DNA of 64,000 nucleotides from a virus. Both the position numbers and the translations under genes were made by a program. The first letter of the stretch is position 1, and each line of letters begins with the position of its first letter. Under the pieces are notes generated by a model. The model had not been told where the DNA came from. It saw nothing but the letters and a program-made list of their open reading frames with translations, and did no database searches. Of this stretch, positions 14,878-23,238 are shown piece after piece. The DNA lies in IMG/VR virus record IMGVR_UViG_3300009151_003179, positions 106,964-170,963 of that record; one strand, 5' to 3'.

Positions 14878-16447
14878 CTCAGTTTGGGATTCACTGACAC
14901 ATGAACATGCTGAGTCAGGAAAAGTGTACAACGAAACACTCGAGGTTATAACACCACCATTACAAAACTACATGGATGAACCTACCTTCCCTGCACAAGT
15001 TGATCCAGCTAACGTATCTTGTAAATTCAAATGGGATTATCCTATTGTTAACTTGATGAGCGGTCATAGTAGAACATGTTGCCGTGTACCAAAACAAGTT
15101 ATAACTCAACAAGACCTTGATATGTATGGCATAGATGCTATTCAAAATTTACCATACGAACAAGATAGACGTAGAGAAAAGATTTTAGGTATTACACATG
15201 TTGATTGTGAATCTTGTGTAAGATTAGAATGGAATGGTGCTATTAGCCCTCGTAGTAATATGCAAGGGTTTGTTAATGAGTGGTTAATTACCCATCATAA
15301 TGCATATCCACATAAAGTAAAAAATGTACAGAAATGGCACGTTGACCATATGCCAACAAATGCCAATGACTTACCCTTCAATCATCCATTACTAAGAGCA
15401 GATCATCCTGATATGTTAGAAATTATCTTGGGTAATCATTGTGATTTGAAATGTACATATTGTAGTATTCATTACAGCACTCAATGGCAAACTGAATTAA
15501 TTAAGTTTGGTGATATCAAAAAAGAAGATATTGACCATCATTTTCCGGCAGCGCCTGAAAAATTAGAACCTGTATTCTGGGAATGGTTCTATGATGTTGG
15601 TCGTCATTCTAGTAAAGTTATTAACATTCTAGGTGGCGAGCCTACATATATGCCAAAGTTTTATGATGTTATGGAAAAGTTAACAGCGGCTTACAAAGAC
15701 TTAGGTAAGAAAGATAGACATGTTGAATTAGGTATATTATCTAACATGAACACTAAACAACCACAAATGGATCGTTTTTTAAATCTATTACCTGAACTTA
15801 CTAAGTATCTATTTTTAAGATTACAACCTAGCATTGAAGCTGTTGGTAAGAAAGCAGAATATATTAGATATGGTTTAGATTGGAATCGATTTGAAGGTAA
15901 CATCAAAAGAATATTAGGAGAACGATCTAAGTATGGATTAACTCCTGACAACTTTGGCATGGGATTTCAAATGGCTTTGAATAGCTTTAGTATTTCAAGT
16001 TTACCAGACTTTATTCATTGGTCTAATGAATTGATTAATGAGTTTGACTTTGAAATTGGATTGATGAAAAATGTGGTTAGTTTTCCTAGACACCATAATC
16101 CACACGTACTTACTCCTGACTTTGGTACTTACCTTGAACAAGCACGTGATTATATTGAAATATATGCCGAGCGCAATGATAGACAAATCAGAAGATTATC
16201 AGCATTGCATCATGGTGTCCCCCCTCATGGTAGTTGGGTGAGCTATAATGTAGATTTATTAAACAGTTTAGTAGATTCTGTCAGTAGTGATTATCGCAGT
16301 GAATATGATGTTGAAAGCCGTGGCCATTGGTATCATTTTGTAGAATCTATGAAGCATAGAAGAAATATTGATGTATTAGAATATTATCCTGAAATGACAG
16401 AATTTTATAATTTGTGCAAGAAACATGCACAACATGGTGATAAATAA
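14852..16447 (+). CDS. Radical SAM protein with N-terminal twitch domain (copy 3)
   Basis: 531 residues, the longest of the twitch-type set. A 55-residue unique lead precedes the auxiliary cysteines (Cys 57, 76, 77, 119, 122: SCKFKWDY, RTCCRVP, CESCVRLEW). The radical-SAM core has CDLKCTYC (197-204), SIHYSTQWQTELIKFG and ILGGEP (259-264). AAGGAA precedes the start, which lies inside the preceding gene. A C-terminal extension rich in charged residues (ESRGHWYHFVESMKHRRN) resembles the ends of the other copies (…RRNIDVLEYYPEMTEFY), so the tail is a conserved family element rather than noise. Substrate unknown. Confidence 0.82.
   Translation: MSTNTSGDNSVWDSLTHEHAESGKVYNETLEVITPPLQNYMDEPTFPAQVDPANVSCKFKWDYPIVNLMSGHSRTCCRVPKQVITQQDLDMYGIDAIQNLPYEQDRRREKILGITHVDCESCVRLEWNGAISPRSNMQGFVNEWLITHHNAYPHKVKNVQKWHVDHMPTNANDLPFNHPLLRADHPDMLEIILGNHCDLKCTYCSIHYSTQWQTELIKFGDIKKEDIDHHFPAAPEKLEPVFWEWFYDVGRHSSKVINILGGEPTYMPKFYDVMEKLTAAYKDLGKKDRHVELGILSNMNTKQPQMDRFLNLLPELTKYLFLRLQPSIEAVGKKAEYIRYGLDWNRFEGNIKRILGERSKYGLTPDNFGMGFQMALNSFSISSLPDFIHWSNELINEFDFEIGLMKNVVSFPRHHNPHVLTPDFGTYLEQARDYIEIYAERNDRQIRRLSALHHGVPPHGSWVSYNVDLLNSLVDSVSSDYRSEYDVESRGHWYHFVESMKHRRNIDVLEYYPEMTEFYNLCKKHAQHGDK
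16439..16446 (+). promoter_or_regulatory. Late-promoter-like box (GATAAATA), leaderless geometry
   Basis: GATAAATA lies exactly five bases (AAAAA) before the ATG at 16452. It also encodes the last codons of the upstream gene (Asp-Lys-stop), so chance cannot be excluded. With T4 spacing the transcript would begin at the start codon. Confidence 0.35.
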
Positions 16448-16451
16448 AAAA

Positions 16452-17126
16452 ATGAATATTACATTTACGTTAGATCCAAACAATAGATCGATATACTATA
16501 TCAATTTAGAAGTAAGCCCTGAAATACTCGAAGAACTCAAGCAGGAAAATTGGGTACCTATTACTCCTACTCATTTAGATGAATATTATACAAAACGTCA
16601 TCGTCTAGATGATGGATACGGAATAAAAGGTTTATTAGTACGTAAAGTATACACTTTTATGAGGTCTTCTGAATTTAAAAAAACTATGTTAGACTTGATA
16701 TGGAAAGATATGACATTTCAACATAAATGGGGTCCTCGTCTTAACTATGAAAAAATTAACAATTGTACCATTGTTGAATTTGGTTTTGATAAAGATTGTC
16801 CTGGATTTAGTACAGACCTTCATTTAGAAAATCGTTGTCAAATTGCATTTGGTAAGATTTTTTTTGTACCTGAGGATGCGGAAAATAAAAGCTCATATTT
16901 TTATAGAACAATAAATCGTGATGATCCTTTAAGAGTCCCTGTAGGTATGGGACTAGGTTGGCTATGTGTCAATACACATGAAGGTTGGCATGAAGGTTAT
17001 AACGCTAGTGAGGAAGATAGATATTCATCTAGTATAAATTTTACATTTGATATATTTAACAACGGCCATGTAAAAAGCGATGACGCCACTATTAAATATA
17101 TACGTGGCGAAGCTGCTTCTATTTAA
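16452..17126 (+). CDS. 2-oxoglutarate/Fe(II) oxygenase-like protein
   Basis: 224 residues from the ATG at 16452; an ATG at 16425 overlapping the previous gene is also possible, neither having a clear ribosome site. The C-terminal half fits a jelly-roll oxygenase: a HxE pair in STDLHLEN, then a strand, IFFVPEDAENKSSYF, a distal His in CVNTHEGWHEG and an Arg-Ser pair in DRYSSSINFTF, in the order HxD/E...H...R/S used to bind iron and 2-oxoglutarate. The usual Asp is Glu. Such hydroxylases are common in T4-like marine phages. As the last gene after five radical-SAM enzymes, it probably acts on the same substrate. Its stop codon overlaps the stop of the convergent minus-strand gene. Confidence 0.5.
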   Translation: MNITFTLDPNNRSIYYINLEVSPEILEELKQENWVPITPTHLDEYYTKRHRLDDGYGIKGLLVRKVYTFMRSSEFKKTMLDLIWKDMTFQHKWGPRLNYEKINNCTIVEFGFDKDCPGFSTDLHLENRCQIAFGKIFFVPEDAENKSSYFYRTINRDDPLRVPVGMGLGWLCVNTHEGWHEGYNASEEDRYSSSINFTFDIFNNGHVKSDDATIKYIRGEAASI

Positions 17127-18310
17127 TAATTTATTAATTTCCATAATTCAGGCAAATAGTCTTTCATATCTGTTTGTCTATAGTCATCGTGTAATTTTAA
17201 AAAGTTAATTAACTTAATTCTATATTCTTCTGCATTAGAATATTCATATCCATCATCATTTGGTAGATTAATGAAATTAATGATAAATTCTTTGTGACCG
17301 GTGTCAGGAGATTTTAAATTATACTTACTAAAATCTATCTTATCTATTTTTTCTACTAATTTATTTTTTAATCTTGATGGTAAGTTTTTAAGACATAACA
17401 TTTGTGGATCATGTATTAGATTTGCAAACATAATAAAACAACCATACTTACTTAATTCATCTAATATTTCTTCTAAGTTTAAAATATTTAAAATACTAGC
17501 AGTTGGATAAATACCAACAAAGAAAGGGTGTGGTAATACAGCATATTTTTTGATGTTATCATCTATTTTATTCCATTTTGCTGGCCAACGTTGATATTCA
17601 AATCTAGTACCAATATCATCTATACTCAAAAACAAATTTATTCTTTTAAATTGTTTAAGTAATTCTATTAGTTCATCAGTATATACTGTACCATTTGTAT
17701 TCAGTGTTAAACTAATATTTTTAGCTAAATTTTTATCTACTAAAAATTTAATGTAATCCAATACTTCATCATTGATTAATGGTTCACCGCCGTATATTAA
17801 TAGATATTCAAGATTGACTGACATATCATGCAATGCTTGTAATCGTTCACCTTCAAATTTATCTAATGATACCGTTTCATAGTAATCAGCTGGTATCAAC
17901 GGTATATTTAATTTATTAAATTGTGTTTGCCATAAACTACTTAGATAAGGACTACATATGCGACAAGCCAAATTACATTTATTAGATAGTTTTAAACTAA
18001 GGTAATTTACAACAGGCTTATCAATTCTATACCTGTTGTTATATTGATTTTGTTGACGTAAACTAAAAACTCCGGCTTCTTCTTCAGTCCAACATCTTAT
18101 ACATTCTTCTGGTTTCTCCCCTGCTAAGAATTTCTTTCGTAATGTATTAACATCTTCACTATTCCAAATAGTATCTAATCTATCTTCAAGTATATTATAC
18201 ATCCCGATCTGATCGGGTTTTTTAATTACTTTACGTATTTTACAGCATACTTGACATGAGCCTTCTGGACTTATTTCCAAACTGTTAAAGGGCATTGAAC
18301 AAAAACTCAT
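17123..18310 (-). CDS. Radical SAM protein with N-terminal twitch domain (copy 4)
   Basis: 395 residues. It begins MSFCSMPFNSLEISPEGSC with auxiliary cysteines at 4, 19, 22, 23, 70 and 73 (CCKIRK, CIRCWTEE). The radical-SAM core follows with KCNLACRIC (Cys 112, 116, 119), SPYLSSLWQTQ and IYGGEP (172-177), then NTNGT and FLSIDD, typical of SPASM/twitch relatives. It is the last gene of the minus-strand operon that converges on the plus-strand radical-SAM operon. The two final stop codons overlap by three bases and no terminator hairpin is visible between them. It overlaps the upstream gene by ATGA. Substrate unknown. Confidence 0.82.
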   Translation of the reverse strand: MSFCSMPFNSLEISPEGSCQVCCKIRKVIKKPDQIGMYNILEDRLDTIWNSEDVNTLRKKFLAGEKPEECIRCWTEEEAGVFSLRQQNQYNNRYRIDKPVVNYLSLKLSNKCNLACRICSPYLSSLWQTQFNKLNIPLIPADYYETVSLDKFEGERLQALHDMSVNLEYLLIYGGEPLINDEVLDYIKFLVDKNLAKNISLTLNTNGTVYTDELIELLKQFKRINLFLSIDDIGTRFEYQRWPAKWNKIDDNIKKYAVLPHPFFVGIYPTASILNILNLEEILDELSKYGCFIMFANLIHDPQMLCLKNLPSRLKNKLVEKIDKIDFSKYNLKSPDTGHKEFIINFINLPNDDGYEYSNAEEYRIKLINFLKLHDDYRQTDMKDYLPELWKLINY

Positions 18311-19533
18311 TCTAATAAACCTTTCAGTTCAGGGAACAATTCAATTGTATTTTCTTTTCTAATACCATCTAATAATTTAGTTTCTATTTTTAAATTATCA
18401 ATTTCAGTTTGTGTATCGTCTGAATACATATACTTTATAACCTTATGTATTTCATTTATAGTAACATCAGTAAGAGTATATGATTCACATTTTTTAGCAT
18501 ATTCTAGCCAATGCTGTTCTACTAATTCTTTTTTATCTTTAGGTAAAGATGTAAGATTGTACATTACTGGGTCTGTTAGTATGTTATAATAGATGTTATC
18601 AATATGAATTATACCTTCATCAGCTAAAAACAAATGCATTTTAGGTAAATGAAACGCATTCAATATGCTAATGGTAGGACATAATTGTAAATAGATATCT
18701 GGACAATTTTGTTTAATTGTTCTTAGATTAGATAAGATATTATCCCATGTACTGCCATTGCGTATGATGCTGGCTTGTTCCCAACCAGCATCTAAACTTA
18801 GTGATAGTCGGACTTTCTTAAATAAATTCCAATAATCAGTTACCACATTTTTATCTTTAAATGTTAGGCGTGTACAATTTGTATTGTAACGCAATACCAA
18901 ATCAAATTTCTTATGCTCAACTAGAATATCTAATATTTCGTAATGTTCTGCCAATAGTAATGGCTCTCCACCACAAAAATATATTTCTTCAATACTATCT
19001 AAATTGTTTTTGAAAAACTCAAAAAAATCATTCTTTTCATCAAACGCTTTTTGCAATACAGGAACTTTTCTTTTCAAACTAGATACTGTTTCTTCTGCTA
19101 TGCTACTACTATTGATATGGTCACATGTTCTGCATTTTAAATTACAGAGATTACTAAATCTTACGTCCCATGTGGCTATTTTATTTCCAACAAGATTGTT
19201 ATTTTCATCAAATTCTAGTTTTTTAAATGCATCACCATAATTTCTGTTACTAAACCATCTATAACTATGAGCACCATATGTTTGTTCAGGCAATGAACAA
19301 CGATTACAGGACTCTGGTAATTTAGGTCCATTAATCATTTGTTGTTGCATTTCTGTTAGTTTGACATTAGAATTAGAATATATGTCAGACATTTTTTGAG
19401 TTTTTGTATCACCTAATATATAATTTTGATTGATACAACATGGGATGGCTCTTCCGTCTGTCCAAACACAAGCATGAATAAAAGGAAGAACACAAAAATG
19501 GTTAGAATTAAGTAAATGTTCTTTATCAATCAT
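18307..19533 (-). CDS. Radical SAM protein with N-terminal twitch domain (copy 5)
   Basis: 408 residues. The auxiliary cysteines lie at 14, 22, 32, 33, 76 and 79 (HFCVLPF, IPCCINQ, CNRCSLPEQ). The core motif CNLKCRTC is at 130-137, then FCGGEP at about 187-192, RYNTNCTRL and LSLDAG. It resembles copy 4 more than the plus-strand copies: the start of both proteins is C-x-[LM]-PF near residue 5-18 and the core motif sits closer to the N-terminus. ATGA overlaps join it to the sulfotransferase-like gene before and copy 4 after. The extra Cys22 could give a different auxiliary-cluster ligand set. Substrate unknown. Confidence 0.82.
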   Translation of the reverse strand: MIDKEHLLNSNHFCVLPFIHACVWTDGRAIPCCINQNYILGDTKTQKMSDIYSNSNVKLTEMQQQMINGPKLPESCNRCSLPEQTYGAHSYRWFSNRNYGDAFKKLEFDENNNLVGNKIATWDVRFSNLCNLKCRTCDHINSSSIAEETVSSLKRKVPVLQKAFDEKNDFFEFFKNNLDSIEEIYFCGGEPLLLAEHYEILDILVEHKKFDLVLRYNTNCTRLTFKDKNVVTDYWNLFKKVRLSLSLDAGWEQASIIRNGSTWDNILSNLRTIKQNCPDIYLQLCPTISILNAFHLPKMHLFLADEGIIHIDNIYYNILTDPVMYNLTSLPKDKKELVEQHWLEYAKKCESYTLTDVTINEIHKVIKYMYSDDTQTEIDNLKIETKLLDGIRKENTIELFPELKGLLE

Positions 19534-20246
19534 GTTGGTTGTTTGCTTATTAAAATATTTATATAGTCTTGTACTTCTTTGGCATTCTCTATCATTTCAT
19601 AAGGGTTATCGGGTAATTGTTTTTCTAAACGAATATTAGTAATAATTGGAATTAAAAAATATCTAGTCAAATCATAAACAGCACGTTCATATCTTACAGT
19701 AAAGGTAGTATCCAGTTTATATTCCATAATTAATTTATCAAAATTTATAATTCTATTGTATAACCATGACATATTTGGAAAAAGTTTGGTAGGTATATGA
19801 ATAGGATTATCATGTGTGCCGTGAAGTGAATTCCATTTATTAGTAGAAAGACCAAATACATAACTTACCAAGTGATTTTCTATATTTTCTCTTTTTATAA
19901 TTAGAAATTTAAAATTTAATGCATGTAGCTCATTTAATATCTTTGTTGTAAAAGGTATATTATCTTCAGTTAAAAATAATTTTATTACCAATGATTGATC
20001 TTGATTACCAGTTTTTAAAAGGTTAAGTACATAATCAATCTGCACTTCATGGGAATCGTATTTTGTAAAATCAGAAGGTATTGCACGTAATAAACGATTG
20101 TCATATTGTTCTATACAATAGGGATGTCCAACCGTAAAAGGCTCTGCTAAATTTTTCATGCCTGATCCTATTGATCTAGCTATCAATTCTGAAACATACT
20201 GACTACCAGATCTGGGTAGACCTATCAGACAAATTCTAGTAGTCAT
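19530..20246 (-). CDS. Sulfotransferase-like protein
   Basis: 238 residues. It opens with ICLIGLPRSGSQYVSELIA, a good 5'-phosphosulfate-binding P-loop of sulfotransferases (GLPRSGS at about 8-14). A second segment, FKFLIIKRENIENHLVSYVFG, matches the 3'-phosphate-binding strand-helix (R plus HLVSY). Enzymes of this type transfer sulfate from PAPS to a sugar, tyrosine or small molecule; a PAPS source would have to come from the host because none is encoded here. It lies between two radical-SAM genes with ATGA-type overlaps on both sides. Length is short for the family but the two binding motifs are present. An alternative is a related P-loop kinase-like protein. Confidence 0.6.
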   Translation of the reverse strand: MTTRICLIGLPRSGSQYVSELIARSIGSGMKNLAEPFTVGHPYCIEQYDNRLLRAIPSDFTKYDSHEVQIDYVLNLLKTGNQDQSLVIKLFLTEDNIPFTTKILNELHALNFKFLIIKRENIENHLVSYVFGLSTNKWNSLHGTHDNPIHIPTKLFPNMSWLYNRIINFDKLIMEYKLDTTFTVRYERAVYDLTRYFLIPIITNIRLEKQLPDNPYEMIENAKEVQDYINILISKQPT

Positions 20247-21187
20247 GCTACCTTTGTACTCATTATGTCAAAATTGCAATGGCACATTGTTTTATCACAT
20301 AGTATTGGATCTTTTGGTACTTCAAAATTCTCAAAAATATTCCCAATCTTGTCACCCACTCTACACCATCCTCTATATACATCACCTCTTAGGTCCACAA
20401 TGATTTGCTCTACACCTGCATAACATTTCCAGCCACTCCAGTCATTTGTTTTTTGGCTAATAAATCTATGTGCGCTTGATACAATCTCAGTACCATCTTC
20501 TTGTACCATCTTCATTGCACCACGATAATAATCAAATGATTTGGTGTACTTAATATGTTTAACAATCAATTCATGTTGTTTATCAAATATCTTTTTCTGA
20601 AACTCATCGTAGTCATACAATGTATCACCAAAGTCATGTATCAATGGTTGTAATGCCATACTGATATTACCTATACCTTTAACTTTGTTTGCTATAGCAT
20701 AACAAAAGTCAAATTTTTCAGGACTCATCATAATGTTAACATGAGTTCTAACATCATTATTGATTAATTTAACTACTTGAACAAAGTGGTCAGCATCAGC
20801 AAACTCAGGATGAAAACTTAAACATACGTGGTCAAAGTATTGTTTGTTATCTTCCCACCAACGTAACGTTCTACTACCATTACTGATTAATCCAACTTTA
20901 GCTCCCAACTCAGTGCAATGTTTGCATATCTCTATAAAATGTTTGTATAATGTTACTTCACCACCAGTTAATTCAAAATAAACTTTACGCGGAGCAACTT
21001 GTTCTACTACACGTGAAATAAATTCTTTAACTAAATCAATTTCAGGCCATTTAATACTACCTGAGTGTAAATTATCCGGACAATAACTACATTCAAAATT
21101 ACAAGTGTTGCCTAAACACCAGTTAACTACAAACCATTCTTCATGCTCCGGAGTACTATGTGCTAATTTAATATATTTGTGTTCCAT
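20243..21187 (-). CDS. Radical SAM protein with C-terminal SPASM-like module
   Basis: 314 residues from the ATG at 21187, chosen because AAGGA lies five bases upstream and the codon overlaps the previous stop as TAATG; an ATG two codons earlier overlaps the ribosome site. The core motif CNFECSYC is at residues 29-36, followed by FELTGGE and GLISNGSRT. The C-terminal 65 residues carry GWKCYAGVE, RGWCRVGDKIGN and LCDKTMCHC, the same cysteine module that stands at the N-terminus of the protein at 9277-10335. The two proteins therefore share both domains in opposite order. Likely a peptide- or protein-modifying radical-SAM enzyme. It follows the GT-like gene and precedes the sulfotransferase gene in one operon. 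Confidence 0.8.
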   Translation of the reverse strand: MEHKYIKLAHSTPEHEEWFVVNWCLGNTCNFECSYCPDNLHSGSIKWPEIDLVKEFISRVVEQVAPRKVYFELTGGEVTLYKHFIEICKHCTELGAKVGLISNGSRTLRWWEDNKQYFDHVCLSFHPEFADADHFVQVVKLINNDVRTHVNIMMSPEKFDFCYAIANKVKGIGNISMALQPLIHDFGDTLYDYDEFQKKIFDKQHELIVKHIKYTKSFDYYRGAMKMVQEDGTEIVSSAHRFISQKTNDWSGWKCYAGVEQIIVDLRGDVYRGWCRVGDKIGNIFENFEVPKDPILCDKTMCHCNFDIMSTKVA

Positions 21188-22140
21188 TACCATCCTTCTA
21201 TTTTTCTAATAACATCCATCTCTTTAACTAACGGACCGATGTTATATTTATCAGCTAGATAATGTCGTTTGAAGAACTTGCTTTGTTCTACATCATGCAT
21301 ACACATTGGTAAACCTAACTTATCATGCAATGCTTCACCTAACAAGTTTGCTTCTTTTTGTGGATCTCTATGTGAGTGTTCTTCCCATAATACAGTATAG
21401 TTATCAAACCATTGTACGTTGGCAGGATCCCATTCAGTTAACATAGTCATGTATGTGCCTAATCGTGCACCATAGATAGCCCACTCACCGTTCTCTACAT
21501 CACGACCGATGTTGTGCCAAATTGTTAAGTTGTTTAAATTACGACTAGCAACAGTTTCTTTAAATTCATCAATCGTAGGTCTTGCACCACGATTTAAACT
21601 CATCTTAACACCTTCACGAAAACCTGCACGCCAAGCTTGAAAGGGTGTATGATTGGGATATGTTGTACTGTAACAATCATACATAGACCAATATAAGTTA
21701 TCCTTACTATCTAAGCAAAAGTCAGCAATACGTGATACATCTCCATCTTTCTGATTCTCATGTGTTTGCATATTCATTACATAAGTCTTTGTCCAACTAC
21801 TCATGCCACCATTACCATAACGTAGTCCATTGATACTATTAGTTGCCTTCCAACGATATTGTGCTAAATGATAACTAGGGTCTTTATTGGTGAAATCAAA
21901 TTGCATGTTGAAGAACCTTTCTTCAGGCATATTATCACCGTCAATTAAAATAAAACGTTCAGTGTCACTTGCCATTGCAGCCGCTTTATGCGCGGCATCA
22001 CTACCTTTTATATTATCTACTCGTTTAGCCCAAGGAACCATGTTCTTAATCTTAAGCCAAAATTCTTCTTTCTGCGGCTCGTCATAACTAAGATAGATGC
22101 AATCTAAATCGGCTACATCAATGATATCATTCGAGTTCAT
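21187..22140 (-). CDS. GT-A-like glycosyltransferase domain protein
   Basis: 317 residues. The N-terminal third has a nucleotide-sugar transferase look: DCIYLSYDEP, GSDAAHKAAAMASDTERFILIDGDN with a DxD metal motif (DGDN at about 74-77), then NSINGLRYGNGGMSSW and FQAWRAGFREGVKM. It is homologous over nearly its whole length to the C-terminal 250 residues of the 1447-residue repeat protein at 4811-9154. Unlike that copy it keeps the DxD motif, so it is the likely active member. Acceptor and donor are unknown. It overlaps the small gene upstream by 14 bases and the radical-SAM gene downstream, placing sugar transfer and radical chemistry in one operon. Confidence 0.65.
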   Translation of the reverse strand: MNSNDIIDVADLDCIYLSYDEPQKEEFWLKIKNMVPWAKRVDNIKGSDAAHKAAAMASDTERFILIDGDNMPEERFFNMQFDFTNKDPSYHLAQYRWKATNSINGLRYGNGGMSSWTKTYVMNMQTHENQKDGDVSRIADFCLDSKDNLYWSMYDCYSTTYPNHTPFQAWRAGFREGVKMSLNRGARPTIDEFKETVASRNLNNLTIWHNIGRDVENGEWAIYGARLGTYMTMLTEWDPANVQWFDNYTVLWEEHSHRDPQKEANLLGEALHDKLGLPMCMHDVEQSKFFKRHYLADKYNIGPLVKEMDVIRKIEGW

Positions 22141-22486
22141 ATATGTTTAATTTCCATTTTGTTGTTTTACCGTCATATGAGCTATCAGCTATAATGCTTA
22201 TATCTTCTGCAATGCAATCTACCCCATCATCACTATTGGGCATTAACTTATATACAACTGATTTAGGACCAGCTGTTGATAGTCTACCATCAATAACTCT
22301 TATGTCTGGTCTTGCGGCAGCAAAAGTTTGTGCATCAATTACAATGTAATTGCCAGTCATTGATTTATCACCGGTATAACATACTACCGCCCCGTTTTCA
22401 TCATAATATAATCTAAATTCGGGTGGTTCCATTTTAGGTTGTTCCCATATAACTATATATTCTACTTGGGTATTTTCTATGCTCAT
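22127..22486 (-). CDS. Conserved-looking small protein, unknown function
   Basis: 119 residues starting MSIENTQVEYIVIWEQPKMEPPEFRLYYDENGAVVCYTGDK. It looks like a small, soluble, mostly beta-strand protein with no cysteine cluster, signal peptide or membrane segment. The first strand pair (EYIVIWEQ, EFRLYYDENG) is followed by a segment with NYIVIDAQTFAAARPD and KSVVYKLMP. It is bracketed by the GT-like genes with ATGA and 14-base overlaps, so it is co-translated with them and may be a subunit or substrate-presenting partner. I do not recognise the family. Confidence 0.65.
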   Translation of the reverse strand: MSIENTQVEYIVIWEQPKMEPPEFRLYYDENGAVVCYTGDKSMTGNYIVIDAQTFAAARPDIRVIDGRLSTAGPKSVVYKLMPNSDDGVDCIAEDISIIADSSYDGKTTKWKLNIYELE

Positions 22487-23238
22487 TTCATACTTTCTAA
22501 TATTTTATCACTAAAATTCTTTATATGATAGTGAAAAGGATATCGTTGTGGGACAGTTTGAATTCTAATATGATCCGGTAAACATTCATATACAAATGTA
22601 TCAGTCCAATTTTCAGTTGGTGTTTCATTAATATATTGTTTCATATGCACCATTGACATATCAGTAAACGTTGGCATCATAGTGTTTTCCACACCCATAA
22701 TATGACAAGCAATAGCGTATGCCCAATCAGTTGTTGCTAACTCTTGTGCATTGCATCTTAATGACGATTTGTAATGTACCCAATTTTCAAACACATCTCT
22801 TACAATAGCAAAAAATTGTTTTGCAGTATCAGATTTTTTAAAATATGTAATTGCATTATATGCATCAGGTAAATTATTATCATCTATAAATCTACGATAT
22901 ACTCTATTGTCTGATATGTCTTGTTTGTAATTTCTAATTATACTTGATACTACTATGTCTCTATGTGATAACACATCCCACCAATAGTCAATGTTTTTAG
23001 GAATGTACATATCTGCTTCTAGTTTAATTGTATACTCGTATGGACTAGCATCATATACTTGCCAATCATTTTGTAATTTCCAATTAGTGTCAGGTGCTTG
23101 ATCACCATATGGCAACATGTCTGTAGTTACTATAGTTACATTAGCATTGGGCATTACTCTTTTAATACTTTTTTCTAACACATTAGCACATTTAACATAG
23201 TCATCACCTTGCGCCATAATCACAAAGCCTTTGTTCAT
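22483..23238 (-). CDS. Glycosyltransferase-like protein (paralogue 1)
   Basis: 251 residues. It begins GFVIMAQGDDYVKCANVLEKSI and VTIVTTDMLP, a Rossmann-like start shared with GT-A glycosyltransferases, followed by the acidic strand YTIKLEADMYIPKNI in the place of a DxD motif (ExD here). The second half has VSSIIRNYK, NAITYFKKSD and ATTDWAYAIACHI, matching acceptor-side segments of the neighbouring 266-residue paralogue. The changed metal motif may reduce or redirect activity. It is joined to both neighbours by four-base overlaps. Donor and acceptor unknown. Confidence 0.6.
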   Translation of the reverse strand: MNKGFVIMAQGDDYVKCANVLEKSIKRVMPNANVTIVTTDMLPYGDQAPDTNWKLQNDWQVYDASPYEYTIKLEADMYIPKNIDYWWDVLSHRDIVVSSIIRNYKQDISDNRVYRRFIDDNNLPDAYNAITYFKKSDTAKQFFAIVRDVFENWVHYKSSLRCNAQELATTDWAYAIACHIMGVENTMMPTFTDMSMVHMKQYINETPTENWTDTFVYECLPDHIRIQTVPQRYPFHYHIKNFSDKILESMK

